Counted from the first letter of the stretch, positions 47,754-58,529 are shown. The stretch is DNA of 64,000 nt from Tupaia tana (GCA_026018925.1 JAKSZU010000029.1:13105863-13169862), one strand, 5' to 3'. Program-made: numbers and translations. The notes: a model not told the origin generated them from the sequence alone.

Positions 47754-50700
47754 ATGGCTCACTTAATGATAGGATCAGGAACGGAAATATCAATAATCAC
47801 ATTGAATGTCAATGGATTAAATTCTCCAGTTAAGAGACATAGACTGGCTGAATGGATAAGAAAACAGAAACCCTCTATCTGTTGCCTACAAGAAACTCAC
47901 CTTATGGATAAAGACATACATAGACTAAAAGTCAAGGGCTGGAAAAAGATACTCCATGCAAATGGAAATCAAAAAAAGGCTGGAGTAGCGATATTGATCT
48001 CAGACAAAATAAATTTCAAGACAAAGATGTAAGAAGAGGTAAAGAAGGGCATTATATAATAGTAAATGGGGTAATCCAGCAAGAAGACATAACCCTTATA
48101 AATATCTACGCACCCAACTCAGGTGCACCTAAATATGTAAAGGAAAGACTGCTGGAGCTAAAAGGAGAGATAGGGAGAAATACTATAATTGTTGGAGATC
48201 TCAACACCCCATTATCTCCTATAGACAGATCTTCTAGACAGAAAATAAATAGAGAGATACAGGACTTAAATGATACTATAAATGGAATGGGCTTGACAGA
48301 TATCTATAGAACTTTCCACCCTACATCCACAACATATACATTTTTCTCACCCCGACATGGAACCTTTTCAAAGATAGATCATATATTAGGACACAAATCA
48401 AGCCTTTATAGATTCAAAGGCATAGAAACTGTACCCAGCATCTTCTCTGACCATGATGGAATTAAACTCAAGATTAATTTCAAGAAACAACCCCGAAAAT
48501 ACACGAACACATGGAAACTGAACAACCTATTTCTGAATGACTTCTTCACTACTGAAGAAATTAAGGCTCAAATAAAAAAATTTATGGAAACTAATGATAA
48601 TGAGTACACAAGTGTCCAGAATCTATGGGACACAGCAAAAGCAGTCATAAGAGGGAAATTCATAGCAATTAGTGCGCATAAGAAAAGGACAGAAAGATGG
48701 CAAGTAGATAACTTATCATCATGCCTCAGAGAATTGGAAAAACAACAACAAGAAAACCCCCAAAATGCCAGGTGAAAAGAAATAATAAAGGTTCGAGCAG
48801 AAATAAATGAAATAGAAAATAAACGAACCATACAGAAAATAAATGAAAGCAAAAGCTGGTTCTTTGAAAAGATTAACAAGATTGACACACCATTGGCTAG
48901 ACTGATCAAGAAGAAGAAAGAAAGAAACCAGATTAATCAAATATGTGATGAAACAGGCAATATTACCACAGACATAGCAGAAATACAAAAGATCATTACA
49001 GGATACTATGAGCTACTATATGCCAACAAACAAGATAACATGGAGGAGATGGACAAATTCCTGGATGCATATAATCTACCAAGATTGGATCAGGAAGACA
49101 TAGAGAACCTGAATAGACCCATAACAAGCCAGGAGATTGAATCAGTAATAAATAACCTCCCAACAAAGAAAAGCCCAGGTCAAGATGGCTTCACTTGTGA
49201 ATTCTACAAAACTTTTAAGGAAGAGTTAACCCCTATCCTACTAAAATTATTTCTAAAGATTCAAAAGGAAGGAAACATTCCAAATTCATTTTATGAGGCC
49301 TCCATCATCCTCATCCCCAAAACAGATAAGGATATGACAAAAAAGGAAAACTACAGACCAATATCATTGATGAATATAGACGCAAAAATTCTTAACAGGA
49401 TACTAGCAAATGGTATCGAACAACATATAACAAAGATCATTCATCACGACCAGGCAGGCTTTATACCAGGGATGCAAGGGTGGTTCAATATACGCAAGAC
49501 CATAAATGTAATACACCACATTAACAGAAAGAAAGATAAAAATCATACGATCATCTCAACTGATGTGGAGAAAGCATTTGATAAAATACAACATCCTTTT
49601 ATGATTAAGACTCTCAGTAAGATTGTTATAGAAGGGTCATTTCTGAACACAATAAAAGCAATCTATGAAAAACCTACAGCTAACATTATACTGAATGGGG
49701 AAAAGCTAAAACTTTTCCTCTGAAAACAGGTACTAGGCAAGGCTGCCCACTTTCTCCACTGCTCTTTAATATAGTACTGGAAGTCTTAGCTATTGCAATC
49801 AGAGGAGAGAACAATATTAAAGGCATTCGAATAGGCAAAGAAGAGTTAAAAATTTCTCTATTTGCAGATGACATGATGGTGTACTTAGAAGACCCAAAGG
49901 TATCCATGAAAAAACTGCTTGAAGTAATAAGTGAATACAGTAAGGTGGCAGGATACAAAATCAATATCCAAAAATCTATAGCATTTCTATTTATGAACAA
50001 CAAGTTGAACGAAGCAGAGCTGAAGGAAGGCATCCCTTTCACCGTAGCCACAAGGTGTATAAGATACCTAGGGATAAACCTAACTAAGAAAGTCAAAGAC
50101 CTTTATAAAGAAAACTACGAAAATCTTAAAAAAGACATTGAAAGTGACATAAAAAAGTGGAAGGATATCCCATGCTCCTGGATTGGAAGAAGTAACATAA
50201 TCAAAATGGCAATTCTACCCAAATTAATCTACATGTTTAATGCAATTCCAATCAAAATACCAGAGATATTCTTCAGAGATCTAGAAAAGACAATCATAGA
50301 ATTTGTCTGGAACCATAAAAGACCTCGTATTGCAAAAGCAATCCTGCGCAAGAAGAATGGAGTAGGAGGCATATCACTCCCTGATCGCAAGATATACTAT
50401 AGAGCTGTGGTCACCAAAACAGCATGGTATTGGCATAAAAACAGACAAGTGGACCAATGGAAGAGAATAGAGACCCCAGAAATAACCCCCAAAGCTTACA
50501 GCCAACTGATCTTTGACAAAGGATATCAGTCAATCCATTGGGGAAAGGAAAACCTCTTTAGTAAATGGTGCTGGGAAAACTGGGTAGCCACCTGCAGAAA
50601 GATGAAACTGAACCCCCATCTTTCACCATTAACAACAGTCAACTCAAAATGGATCAAAGATCTGAACCTAAGACCTCAAACAATAAGACTACTTGTGGAA

Positions 50701-51499
50701 AATGCTGGGGAAACTCTGGGGGACATTGGAGTAGGCAAAGACTTCTTAAATAAGACTCCCAAAGCACAGGCAATAATCCCTAAAATAGACAAGTGGGACT
50801 ATATTAGACTAAGAAGTTTCTGCACAGCAAAGGACACAGTAACAAGTGTGAACCGACAACCCACAGAGTGGGAAAATATTTTTGTTAAATATGCCTCAGA
50901 CAAGGGACTGATAACCAGAATACATAGGGAACTCAAGTGCCTTATGCAAAAAAAAAATGATGAACCCAATTAAAAGATGGGAAAATGAGCTGAACAAAAG
51001 TCTCTCTAAGGAAGACATACGAGCAGCCAAAAAGCATATGAGGAAATGCTCAACATCCCTCATCATAAGGGAGATGCAGATAAAAACCACAATGAGATAC
51101 CACCTAACCCCTGTCAGAATGGCAAAGATTAAGAATATAAAAAGTGATAAATGTTGGCGGGGTTGTGGTGAAAAGGGAACCCTCCTACTCTGTTGGTGGG
51201 AATGTAAACTAGTTCAACCACTGTGGAGAACAGTATGGAGGTTCCTCAAAGATCTGCAAATAGAACTACCATTTGATCCAGCAATCCCACTTCTGGGTAT
51301 CTACCCAAAGGACAGGAGAATGCTCAATCAGAAAAGTGCTTGCACATCAATGTTTATTGCAGCATTATTCACAATTGCCAAGACATGGAACCAACCTAAA
51401 TGTCCACAAACTGATGAATGGATTGGAAAAGTGTGGTATATATACTCTATGAAATACTACTCAGCCATAAAAAATAACAAGACCCTGGAATTTGATTGA
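47754..51499 (+). pseudogene. L1 ORF2 (endonuclease/reverse transcriptase), broken
   Basis: ORF2p nicks target DNA and reverse-transcribes L1 and SINE RNA. The apurinic-type endonuclease starts ISIITLNVNGLNSP, with CCLQETHL, then [12 protein letters not shown] and [10 protein letters not shown]; the usual GDFN is GDLN here. The reverse transcriptase follows: [29 protein letters not shown] and FADD at 49861-49872. The C-terminal Cys-rich region is [19 protein letters not shown]. Lesions: a frameshift near 48020, an in-frame TGA at 48773-48775, a frameshift near 49712 (CTTTTCC) and a frameshift near 50950 in an A9 run. The two homopolymer breaks could be sequencing errors, but the TGA makes the element inactive as read. 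Confidence 0.93.
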
Positions 51500-52110
51500 A
51501 AGTGGTCAGATATGGAGGATCTATTGCTGAGTGAGGTAAGCCAGGCTATGAAAGAAAGATATTGTATTTGTCCACTCAATATATACCGACTATCCGCGCT
51601 CTATGGTAGAGAGCAAAAAATTGGAGGACATAAAAGCAGTGAAGGTACTTAATGAGAATAGGACAGTGTGGAATGGGGGAAGTGAAGAGAAGAGGATAGA
51701 GAAAGATAGCAAGTGAACAATAGAGTGGCAGGTCATTAGTGAGAAACAGATATGGCTTATTAACTGTTAATGTTAACATGTATAGTATTCTCAACTGGAT
51801 TGTTCTGAGAAATATTTCATGATGGGCAAAGTATTTTTACAAGCAAAATGAGAAATAGCAATTGACTGTTTTAAAAAATAATTAGAATAATAATAATAAT
51901 GATTTGGGAAAACACTGAAAAGATATGGAATGTTAAAGCGGGGAGATTAATGTCTCTGTACTGACTGACATGCATGGCATTCCCTTTTGAAAAAGCAATG
52001 TAATACACTGTAAAGTTATATGTAATCCAATGTAATATAAAGAAGATTATGATGATAATAAAAAATTAAAAAATTTAAAAAAATAAAATAATAAAATAAA
52101 ATAAAAAAGC
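51500..52110 (+). other. L1 3'UTR and A-rich tail
   Basis: After the ORF2 stop come AT-rich 3'UTR sequence and an end made of AAAT/AAAAT units rather than pure A. Confidence 0.8.
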
Positions 52111-52299
52111 AAATCCACCTATTGATAAAAGAGAAACAGAAAAAAGAAACATATAAAGTCTATCTGAATACAATAATTTTACTTTCTCACAGTATAAACC
52201 ACTGTGAGGAAGCAGCAGTTTAGCCAAGGCCTAAAATGAATATTTTCAGGCTGTGGCTAAATACAAAAGACCTGCAACCATGTCAGCTCCCCGGGGTGG

Positions 52300-52395
52300 G
52301 AGTGCTCGGACTTTTGTCTGTTTCCTTCAATGCTGTGTGTCTAGTGGTTAGAACAGAGCCTGGCATTTAGTAGATACTCAATAAGTATGTTATCT
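52300..52395 (+). mobile_element. MIR-like fossil SINE fragment
   Basis: GAACAGAGCCTGGCATTTAG and TAGATACTCAATAAGTATG match the well-known GCCTGGCACATAGTAGG-type and CTCAATAAATATTTG segment of old mammalian MIR-type repeats. Confidence 0.65.
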
Positions 52396-52537
52396 CACTT
52401 AATGAAAATAAATGCACGACTGAACTAATATCAGAGAAAAAGGAAAATAAAAAGGAAGCAATCAGAGATAATAAAGTTAAACCTATCAAATAGAGAATCA
52501 GCAATGCCAAATATTAATGCTCTAAAATAAATTCAGG
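52396..52537. other. Unassigned DNA
   Basis: Short AT-rich stretch with nothing recognised. Confidence 0.4.
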
Positions 52538-52775
52538 GAACAGGAGCAGCAGATGCCATAATGGTTACATCAATCACTGGAGTTTCATGTACTTGACCGG
52601 ACCCAGTGAGTTAAAACTCACACTGGATGTGTGCGCACGTGTACCCAAGATCCCAAGAGGAGAAGGGGCTGTGGCATGTCAATCCCCCCTGGTGAGTAAG
52701 TTCTCTCTGTCTCTGTCTTTCCAGTGAGTATATGTATACTATGGCAAAAATCTCTCTGAAGAAAAAAAAAATCAA
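52538..52775 (+). mobile_element. Old tRNA-derived SINE
   Basis: GGAGCAGCAGATGCCATAAT head, CCCAAGATCCCAAGAGGAGA, CTCTGTCTCTGTCTTTCCAG and an ACTATGGCAAAAATCTCTC tail. There is a deletion around the B box. Confidence 0.7.
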
Positions 52776-52825
52776 AGAAATCTGTCAATTTTGATAACAA
52801 ATGTATATTCTTCCAATGATAACAT

Positions 52826-52848
52826 ACACACACAAACACACACATACG
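52826..52848. repeat. (CA)n microsatellite
   Basis: Short interrupted ACACACACA run. Confidence 0.7.
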
Positions 52849-52849
52849 A

Positions 52850-53275
52850 ATACAAATTTTATACATTAATAAAAATCAAACAGTGTAAAACAAGAAATGA
52901 GATGAATAAACAGACCAGTTGAACTATCAGGAGAACTTCTTAAAAATACCTCTGGCTTTTGGTAACTTGTATCAGTGAAAGAGATGGCACTTCAGAGAAG
53001 CAGGGAAAAAAATAGTTTCCAAAGAACATTAGCTGTGAAGACAAATTATAGCTGTGTAGCAAAAAAATTATGATGTACCTTTTCTGCCCATGTTACATAA
53101 TTTCCAAAGATACCTTTTAAGAGTTATGTAAAACAACATTTTAAGTAATTTATAAATTGGACTACATTAAAATAAAAATTCTATTCATCACATGATATAC
53201 CTAAAGGGTTTAAAGAGAAGTGACAAGAGTGTGAGAAAATAATGACCATATGTCTAATCAAACATACTGCTCTTT
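52850..53275. other. Unassigned AT-rich DNA
   Basis: Around 53150-53230 the sequence vaguely resembles an old L1 ORF2 3' part (TTGGACTACATTAAAATAAA). No gene is seen. Confidence 0.35.
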
Positions 53276-53280
53276 TTTTT

Positions 53281-53457
53281 TTTAATAATTACTTATTTTA
53301 TTTATTCATTCATTTTTTAATTTTACCAGAGAGAGATAGAGGTTGAGAGTGAGAGAGAGAGGAAGCGAGAAAGCAAGCCACCAGATTCAGGACTCGAACT
53401 CTGGTCGGCCATGTGGGAGTATCCAGCGCCTTAACCACCACACCACCTGCTGGTCCC
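53281..53457 (-). mobile_element. tRNA-derived SINE, short type, minus strand
   Basis: Reading the minus strand: GGGGACCAGCAGGTGGTGTG head, B box AGTTCGAGTCCTGAA, GGTGGCTTGCTTTCTCGC, a CTCTCTCTCACTCTC run and an AAATAAATAA tail. The long CCCTATAGC part is missing, which defines the short subfamily. Confidence 0.85.
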
Positions 53458-53559
53458 CCATACTGCTCTTTTTTTAATAAAAAACTTTTTAAAAAACAGG
53501 ATCTTGCTCGCTTATGATCCTCCTACCTCCCAAATATTAACTAAATAATTTTTAAGAAT

Positions 53560-53725
53560 TATTTATTCAATTTTGTTTATCCCTTTTTAAAAAATTTGCT
53601 ACAGAACTCACATACTCACCTGAGAGAGACAAAGAGAGAAAGAGAGAGAGAGACAAAACTACCAGGTCCAGGGAAATCGTGGTCAGTCCTGTGGGAGTCC
53701 AGCACCCTAGCCACATCCTGACACT
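53560..53725 (-). mobile_element. Old short-type SINE, minus strand
   Basis: ACTACCAGGTCCAGGGAAAT, TGTGGGAGTCCAGCACCCTA and the (AGAG)n run match the short SINE in reverse. Confidence 0.65.
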
Positions 53726-53729
53726 GTAA

Positions 53730-54330
53730 CTAAACATTTTCAATGAGAATAAAAAAGAGATCTCCCCCCCCAAAAAATGTAGACAAAGACACTTGCTCAG
53801 ATACTTTAGCTAGATTTCTAAATGTTCAATAAGTGTGGAAAACATGTTTAACATCTTTAGTAAATGGGAAAATACCAAAATCAAATAAATAAAACTAAAC
53901 AGTATCAATAAACATTTTGAACTGAACTCTAAGACGGAAAAATAGGTTGAAGGTCTAGTTATCTATACTTTAGGATACTGATTCAATAAGCTCCCAGACA
54001 CACATACAACCAGCAAACTCACCTTTACAAAGATGATCACTTTTTTAAAATTCATCAAATTGAAGGGCTATCTCTGTCACTGATACAAACATTCCATCAA
54101 AATTCCAGTATGTTTTCTTTTCATGGAAAAAGAGACTAAAAGTTCTAAAATTTATCTAGAATGTCAAATACAAATACATATATATTTAGACAATTTCTGA
54201 ATTAAAGCACTGGAGTAACTGACAATAACAAATATTATAAAACTACAAAAGAGCAATCAAAAACAAAGATCAAGAGACAAAAATATAATCAAAATCCATA
54301 AATTAAGTCATACCAAAATAGAAATTATTA
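53730..54330. other. Unassigned DNA, possibly old L1
   Basis: AT-rich. CAATCAAAAACAAAGATCAAG-like stretches near 54250 are weakly L1-like. No gene is seen. Confidence 0.35.
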
Positions 54331-54332
54331 GG

Positions 54333-54576
54333 CCACCCCATGGCATGAGGGTTAATACAACTGGATCCCACATGGCAAACCAGACCCAATACTTTGAAAA
54401 GCAGGCCAGCCACATGTTCAGGTGTGCCCAAAATCCTAAGAGGAGAACGAAGAAGAAAATGAGGCATAGCCATTATTTCTGGTTTGAGATTTCTCCTTCC
54501 TTCCTTCCTTCCTTCCTTCCTTCCTTCCTTCTTTTCTTCTCCTCCTCCTCCTCCTCCTCCTCCTCCTCCTCCTTCT

Positions 54577-54616
<40 letters not shown>

Positions 54617-54650
54617 AGTACACATGCCCTATAGCAAAAACTGAAAAAAA
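54333..54650 (+). mobile_element. SINE with an expanded CT-rich tract
   Basis: The head GGCCACCCCATGGCATGAGG and the CCTAAGAGGAGAACGAAGAA block are followed by a simple-repeat expansion, then CACATGCCCTATAGCAAAAA. The family's TCTG/TCTC tract has grown here into a compound microsatellite. Confidence 0.75.
54493..54613. repeat. (CTTC)n (CCT)n (CT)n compound microsatellite
   Basis: About 9 CTTC units, then about 10 CCT units, then about 17 CT units, all on one strand and within the SINE body. It gives long Ser, Pro, Leu or Arg runs in translation that are not real proteins. Confidence 0.95.
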
Positions 54651-54689
54651 AACAAAAAACAAAAAACAAAAAAACCCCACAATGCCAGT

Positions 54690-54905
54690 CCAGCTTGGGG
54701 TCAATAACAAATGTTACTGCAGTCTTGGAAGGCATATGGTTAACCATGACTTTGGATCCCCAGGTCAGTCTAAAATCAAGCCTGTGAATAGTAAACATGC
54801 CTAAGATCCTGATGCGTTAAAAAGCTGAGGAAACGTGGTAATGAATCCCTGTATGTGCTTCTCTCTTTCTCTCAATCTTGAGTGGACATGCCTGCTCTAT
54901 CATGA
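54690..54905 (+). mobile_element. Very old SINE copy
   Basis: CATGGTTAACCATGACTTTG-like head region, AACATGCCTAAGATCCTGAT and CTCTCTTTCTCTCAATCTTG follow the family order with high divergence. Confidence 0.4.
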
Positions 54906-54984
54906 ATAAAATAAACCAAAAAAAGAAAATGTGATAGCAATCCAAGTTTGGAAAGTTTTTGCCCACTACTGATTCCATTCTTCC

Positions 54985-55222
54985 TTTATTGTTTTTTAGG
55001 TTTTTTCCATAGGGTGCATGTTCATTGGAGAGAGAAAGAGAGAAGGAAAGGGAGAAATGGTGTATAGCCACACCACAATCCCTTCTCTTCTAGTCTCCTC
55101 TTGGAATTTTGGGTATGTGCATACACATGTGCCCAGTATGATTTTCAAGCTGCCAGGTCCAAGACTCAAACCAGAGTTAGCCCATGTGGGAATCCAGTGC
55201 CTTAACCACCACACCACCTATT
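54985..55222 (-). mobile_element. tRNA-derived SINE, minus strand
   Basis: Reverse order is clear: CCATAGGGTGCATGTTCATT, GAGAGAAAGAGAGAAGG, CACAATCCCTTCTCTTCTAG, CAAGCTGCCAGGTCCAAGAC, CCAGTGCCTTAACCACCACA. Confidence 0.8.
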
Positions 55223-55705
55223 CGCAACAGTGCTTCACTTTTGGGCAGAGTCATTATTGAAAAATCCTGAGGCTAAGTTGGTGGCTACATGGGCCTCATC
55301 AAGAGTCAGAACAAGCCACTAGACAGAAGAGTGAAGTCATCTGAAACGAATCAGACTCTTGAGGCACCACATGGCTAAAGCCTCACTTGCCGTCCAGTCA
55401 ACCAGAATAGAAACTACCCAGCTGAACTCACCCCAAAATGTAGACCCAAAGAGCCTTGAGCAAATAAATTGATTAGTTTTTACAATACTTAATTTGTTCC
55501 TTACCCAGAAAATGCTAAACAATACATTTAAACCCCAGCAATGTTTTTAACAATATCATAAGAGACAGAAAGTCTTAAATACATGTCAGATAAAATCAGT
55601 AGAACTTCACTGCCATGTGTAAGACTTTTGAAAAACCTACAGAGCAATTTTGTGTACATTAGTAGATGAAGTTTTAAGATTTTTACATCCTATTAATCTC
55701 TGTAA

Positions 55706-55707
<2 letters not shown>
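55223..55707. other. Unassigned DNA ahead of a pure A-run
   Basis: No repeat or gene is recognised. It ends in an A34 run, so its 3' part may be a retrotransposed sequence of unknown source. Confidence 0.35.

Positions 55708-55741
<34 letters not shown>
55708..55741. repeat. A34 homopolymer
   Basis: Thirty-four uninterrupted A residues, the longest pure A-run in the window. It lies directly before a SINE lacking its first bases. Confidence 0.9.
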
Positions 55742-55743
<2 letters not shown>

Positions 55744-55978
55744 CAGCAGTTATGTCACTGGACTAGACTATCACATGGCTGACCACTGTTTGAGTACCAG
55801 GCCTGGTGTCTTAAAATTCACACAGGGTACATGTGCATGCATGCCCAAGATCTCAGAAAGAGGAAGGAGGAGAAGGGACTGTGGTGTGACCACCCCTCCC
55901 CAGGAGAGATTTCTTATTTTCCCTACCAATGTCTCGGTCTTTCTCTGACCTGCATATCTGTACTAAGGTAAAAACTAC
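55742..55978 (+). mobile_element. tRNA-derived SINE, 5' end shortened
   Basis: CAGCAGTTATGTCACTGGAC, GGCTGACCACTGTTTGAGTA, CATGCATGCCCAAGATCTCA, GGAGGAGAAGGGACTGTGG and the TCTTTCTCTGACC run. The tail is diverged. Confidence 0.75.
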
Positions 55979-56137
55979 ACACACAAAAAAAATTTAATTA
56001 ATAAACAAAACATAAGGATTTGTTACACATACAAGAGTACTGCGTTATATTTTATTTACATTTTAAAAATTGGTTTAATCTAAAATGTCATATAGTCTAA
56101 TTTTTCTATTTTACATAATATAAAACAGGCTTATGGG

Positions 56138-56385
56138 TCAGTGGGAAGTGGGAAGCACTGTGGTTAAGGTAGTGGATCTCACATGGCTGAGTATGTGGTT
56201 CCAGTGCCAGATCCAGTGGCATGAAATCCATGCCAGGCACATGAGTAAGTGAGTGAATGTGTGTGTACACCCAAAATCACAGGAGAGAGGAGGAGAAAAT
56301 ATTTCAGAATTGGCCATTCCCCAAGGTTTGGGGGTGGGAGGAATTCTTTCTGGTTAGTGTGTCCTACAGCAAAAATACCTTTAAA
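56138..56385 (+). mobile_element. Old tRNA-derived SINE
   Basis: AAGCACTGTGGTTAAGGTAG, CAGATCCAGTGGCATGAAAT, AGGAGAGAGGAGGAGAAAAT and GTCCTACAGCAAAAATACC; the CT-run is lost. Confidence 0.65.
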
Positions 56386-56924
56386 AAACAGAAGAAATAA
56401 AGGCTCTAATAAATTTTTGGCAGAATTTGTCATCTTAATAAGACATTAAAAAAAAAAATAAGACATTGTTGTTATTAAGAAAACTCTGAAACCACATAAG
56501 TCACAAAATTTGTTGAGGGATAGAAAAGGTATTGCAAGTCATGTTTGTGTTAACTCAATGTCACACACACAAAAAAAATTTAAAGTAATCAAATGGTTTA
56601 TTTGATTGAAATCTGGTAAAAAAACAGATAACACTAGCCAAAATGTCAGAATGTCTAGCATCTACAAATAACCGGACACTGAGAAAGACACATCTCAAAT
56701 CTAATTTATTTCCCTTTTTCTTATAAGGAAGAAATACTTTGGCAAACCCTTCCTGAACTACTAGGAAAACCTATCAAGATAGAGGGTGCATTAGCTTTTC
56801 TCTACTTGCCAAATTTGGTAACAGATCAGGTTTACATGAGCTCAGAAACAGGAAACAATGACAACAAATTGAAAGAATAGAGTCTGTTTACAGAGCACTG
56901 TAGACAGATGTTCTCAGGATGACA
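56386..56924. other. Unassigned DNA
   Basis: Low repeat content and no convincing reading frame. It may be unique intronic sequence. Confidence 0.4.
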
Positions 56925-56985
56925 GGTTATAACTTCACGCCAGGCCACACTCTAAGCGCTCTTGAATAAGTAACATCATTAGGGC
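56925..56985 (+). mobile_element. MIR-like fossil fragment
   Basis: CACGCCAGGCCACACTCTAA followed by GCGCTCTTG and TAACATCATT resembles the CCAGGCACTGTTCTAAGCGC segment of MIR-type repeats. Confidence 0.45.
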
Positions 56986-56994
56986 TTTGCCTAC

Positions 56995-57096
56995 CTGTCT
57001 CAGTCAAACTCTCTATCTCTTCTGAAAGTTGGTCCGAACCTCTGAGCAACATCCAGTGCTTCAGGAGAAGGTATAATTATCCAAATTTTGTCCACT
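56995..57096 (-). other. Candidate exon between good splice signals
   Basis: On the minus strand a pyrimidine-rich TTTGTCTTTTTAG precedes and GACAG|GTAGGC follows a 102-bp segment. One frame is open for 31 codons (VDKIWIIIPSPEALDVAQRF and on) but meets TGA six bases before the donor; the other two frames close early. It could be a non-coding exon, a degraded exon or chance. The product is not recognised. Confidence 0.2.
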
Positions 57097-57099
57097 CTA

Positions 57100-57335
57100 A
57101 AAAGACAAATAATTACTTTAGGTAAACTGAAATTTTTTTCTTTTCCCAGGTTCTTCTGCCACTGCTCTGAAGTAATAATACAGTAGGAGTGTTCTTTCAG
57201 ATGAGATCCTTTCTGTATAATTTTCTAACTTCAGAATACTTACTTTATTCCAAATAAAATGCTACCGTTCATCAGTACTCCAAACTGCCTAACAGAAATC
57301 ACTATCACTCAATTCTAAATTTGAACTTGTTTAAG
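57100..57335. other. Unassigned DNA
   Basis: Nothing recognised. Confidence 0.4.
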
Positions 57336-57605
57336 ATTCTTTTTTCCCCTTTAAGTTTTTGCCATAGGATGAATGCGCTTGCTGAAGAGTGACAGAAAGA
57401 GGGAGGGGGATGAAAAATCACCCAGCAAGGATGATGGCCACACCAAAATCCCTTCTCTCCATTCTCCTCCTGGAAGTTTATATACAAAGACACATGCAAC
57501 TAGTGTGATTTTCAAGCTGCCAGGTCTTGGACTGAAGGAAATGCTGCTGATTCCTTTAGTCAAGTGGGAGTTCAAAACCGTAACCACTACAGCACCTGAT
57601 GGCCC
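57336..57605 (-). mobile_element. tRNA-derived SINE, minus strand
   Basis: TTTTTGCCATAGGATGAATG, CACACCAAAATCCCTTCTC, CATTCTCCTCCTGGAAGTTT, CAAGCTGCCAGGTCTTGGAC and a degraded head end. Confidence 0.75.
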
Positions 57606-57633
57606 TAAAAGTTTTTAAATTTACCCAGGAGTG

Positions 57634-57900
57634 GGCCAGCCAGTGGCATTGAGGAAAGGCTGCTGGATCCACATGCAACTTTGTAGTTTGATTCCCAGAT
57701 CCAGTGGCTTAAAAATGACATCCAGAGTATGTTCACATGTGACCAAAATCCCAAGAGGAAAATGGAGAAGAAGGGATTTTGGTATGCCCACCCCCCTAGG
57801 GGGTGATTTCTCCTTCCTCCCCACCTACCCTGCCCATCTCTGTCTCTCTCAGGCAAGCACTTGTGCCCCATAGCAAAAATCTTAAAAGAAAAAAAGTAAC
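57634..57900 (+). mobile_element. tRNA-derived SINE
   Basis: Flanked by a perfect 13-bp duplication, TTACCCAGGAGTG, at 57621-57633 and 57901-57913. Head GGCCAGCCAGTGGCATTGAG, GGGGGTGATTTCTCC, tail CCCCATAGCAAAAATC. The perfect duplication beside a diverged body suggests a recent insertion of an older subfamily. Confidence 0.92.
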
Positions 57901-57913
57901 TTACCCAGGAGTG

Positions 57914-58262
57914 CTAGGCAGGTCAAAGAAATGCAGGAGGGGACCAGAGGCTTCATTCACTTTAAGACACCAAGACATCCCACAAACACAGCTGCCATAG
58001 GAACACTCTTGTCTGCAAAGACTCGATAGTTATTTCACTGGGAAACTGGGGGCATTTCACTTGTACTAGAAATAGGCTCATATTACAGGTGAGTAAACTT
58101 AATGAGATACAGAGCAGCATCCATGCTATGAAGTGCTAGGTGTTCAAATACAACACCTGGGCAGGTTCTTCTCTGATGGTTACAAAGAATTAGAAATGTG
58201 GACAAAAGAAGAATATAGTAAGCAAAGTTTATTAGAAAAGAGTCAAAGCTTCCAGCTAAGCA
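57914..58262. other. Unassigned, probably unique DNA
   Basis: Flank of the retroviral insertion; no gene recognised. Confidence 0.4.
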
Positions 58263-58268
58263 AATGGG

Positions 58269-58524
58269 TGTGGAAGCCCTTGCCGGCCGATGCCCCATTA
58301 TGGCGTCCGAGCTAGACACCTAGGACTCAAAACAACTCCATATTAGGATAACTCTGAGAATCAGCCTATCAGAACCCAACACGACCTTTTGCTCAGGGGA
58401 TGGGTGGATCCGTAGGGAATTTAAGGGCCTACCCCGGAAGCCTGGGGGAGAGAGAAGCAAGAAACTACCAATAAACTTTACGGAAGAGATCTCGGTTTCC
58501 AGAGTCGTTTATCGACCCCCAACA
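58269..58524 (+). repeat. 5' LTR (256 bp)
   Basis: Begins TGTGGAAGCCCTTG and ends CGACCCCCAACA. AATAAA at 58470-58475 is the polyadenylation signal. GGGAATTTAAGGGCC near 58417 may serve as the TATA region. It is short for a class II LTR. Confidence 0.93.
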
Positions 58525-58529
58525 AGTGG

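Larger units (their letters stand above)
25916..47811. repeat. Second copy of the 21.9-kb near-identical duplication
   Basis: It matches 3894-25815 from the first base after the gap and runs through the point where the first copy is cut, then continues into unique sequence (rest of the L1). All SINEs, L1 relics, the TAB2 pseudogene, the monomer array and the solo LTR are repeated, with the same target-site duplications. Confidence 0.97.
46207..52110 (+). mobile_element. L1: Near full-length young L1 LINE
   Basis: About 5.9 kb in order: a GC-rich 5'UTR of about 580 bp, ORF1, a 40-bp spacer, ORF2, a 3'UTR of about 600 bp and an A-rich end (AATAAAATAATAAAATAAAA). Length and order are those of a complete mammalian L1. 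It is the youngest L1 in the window: only about two lesions in ORF1 and four in ORF2. I could not find a convincing target-site duplication. Confidence 0.95.

Noticed and set aside
46207..52110. Target-site duplication for the young L1
   Set aside because: AAAAGAGAA occurs on both sides, but it is not flush with the ends and is low in complexity.
54345..54804. Frames with Ser, Pro or Arg runs
   Set aside because: Translations of the compound microsatellite within a SINE.
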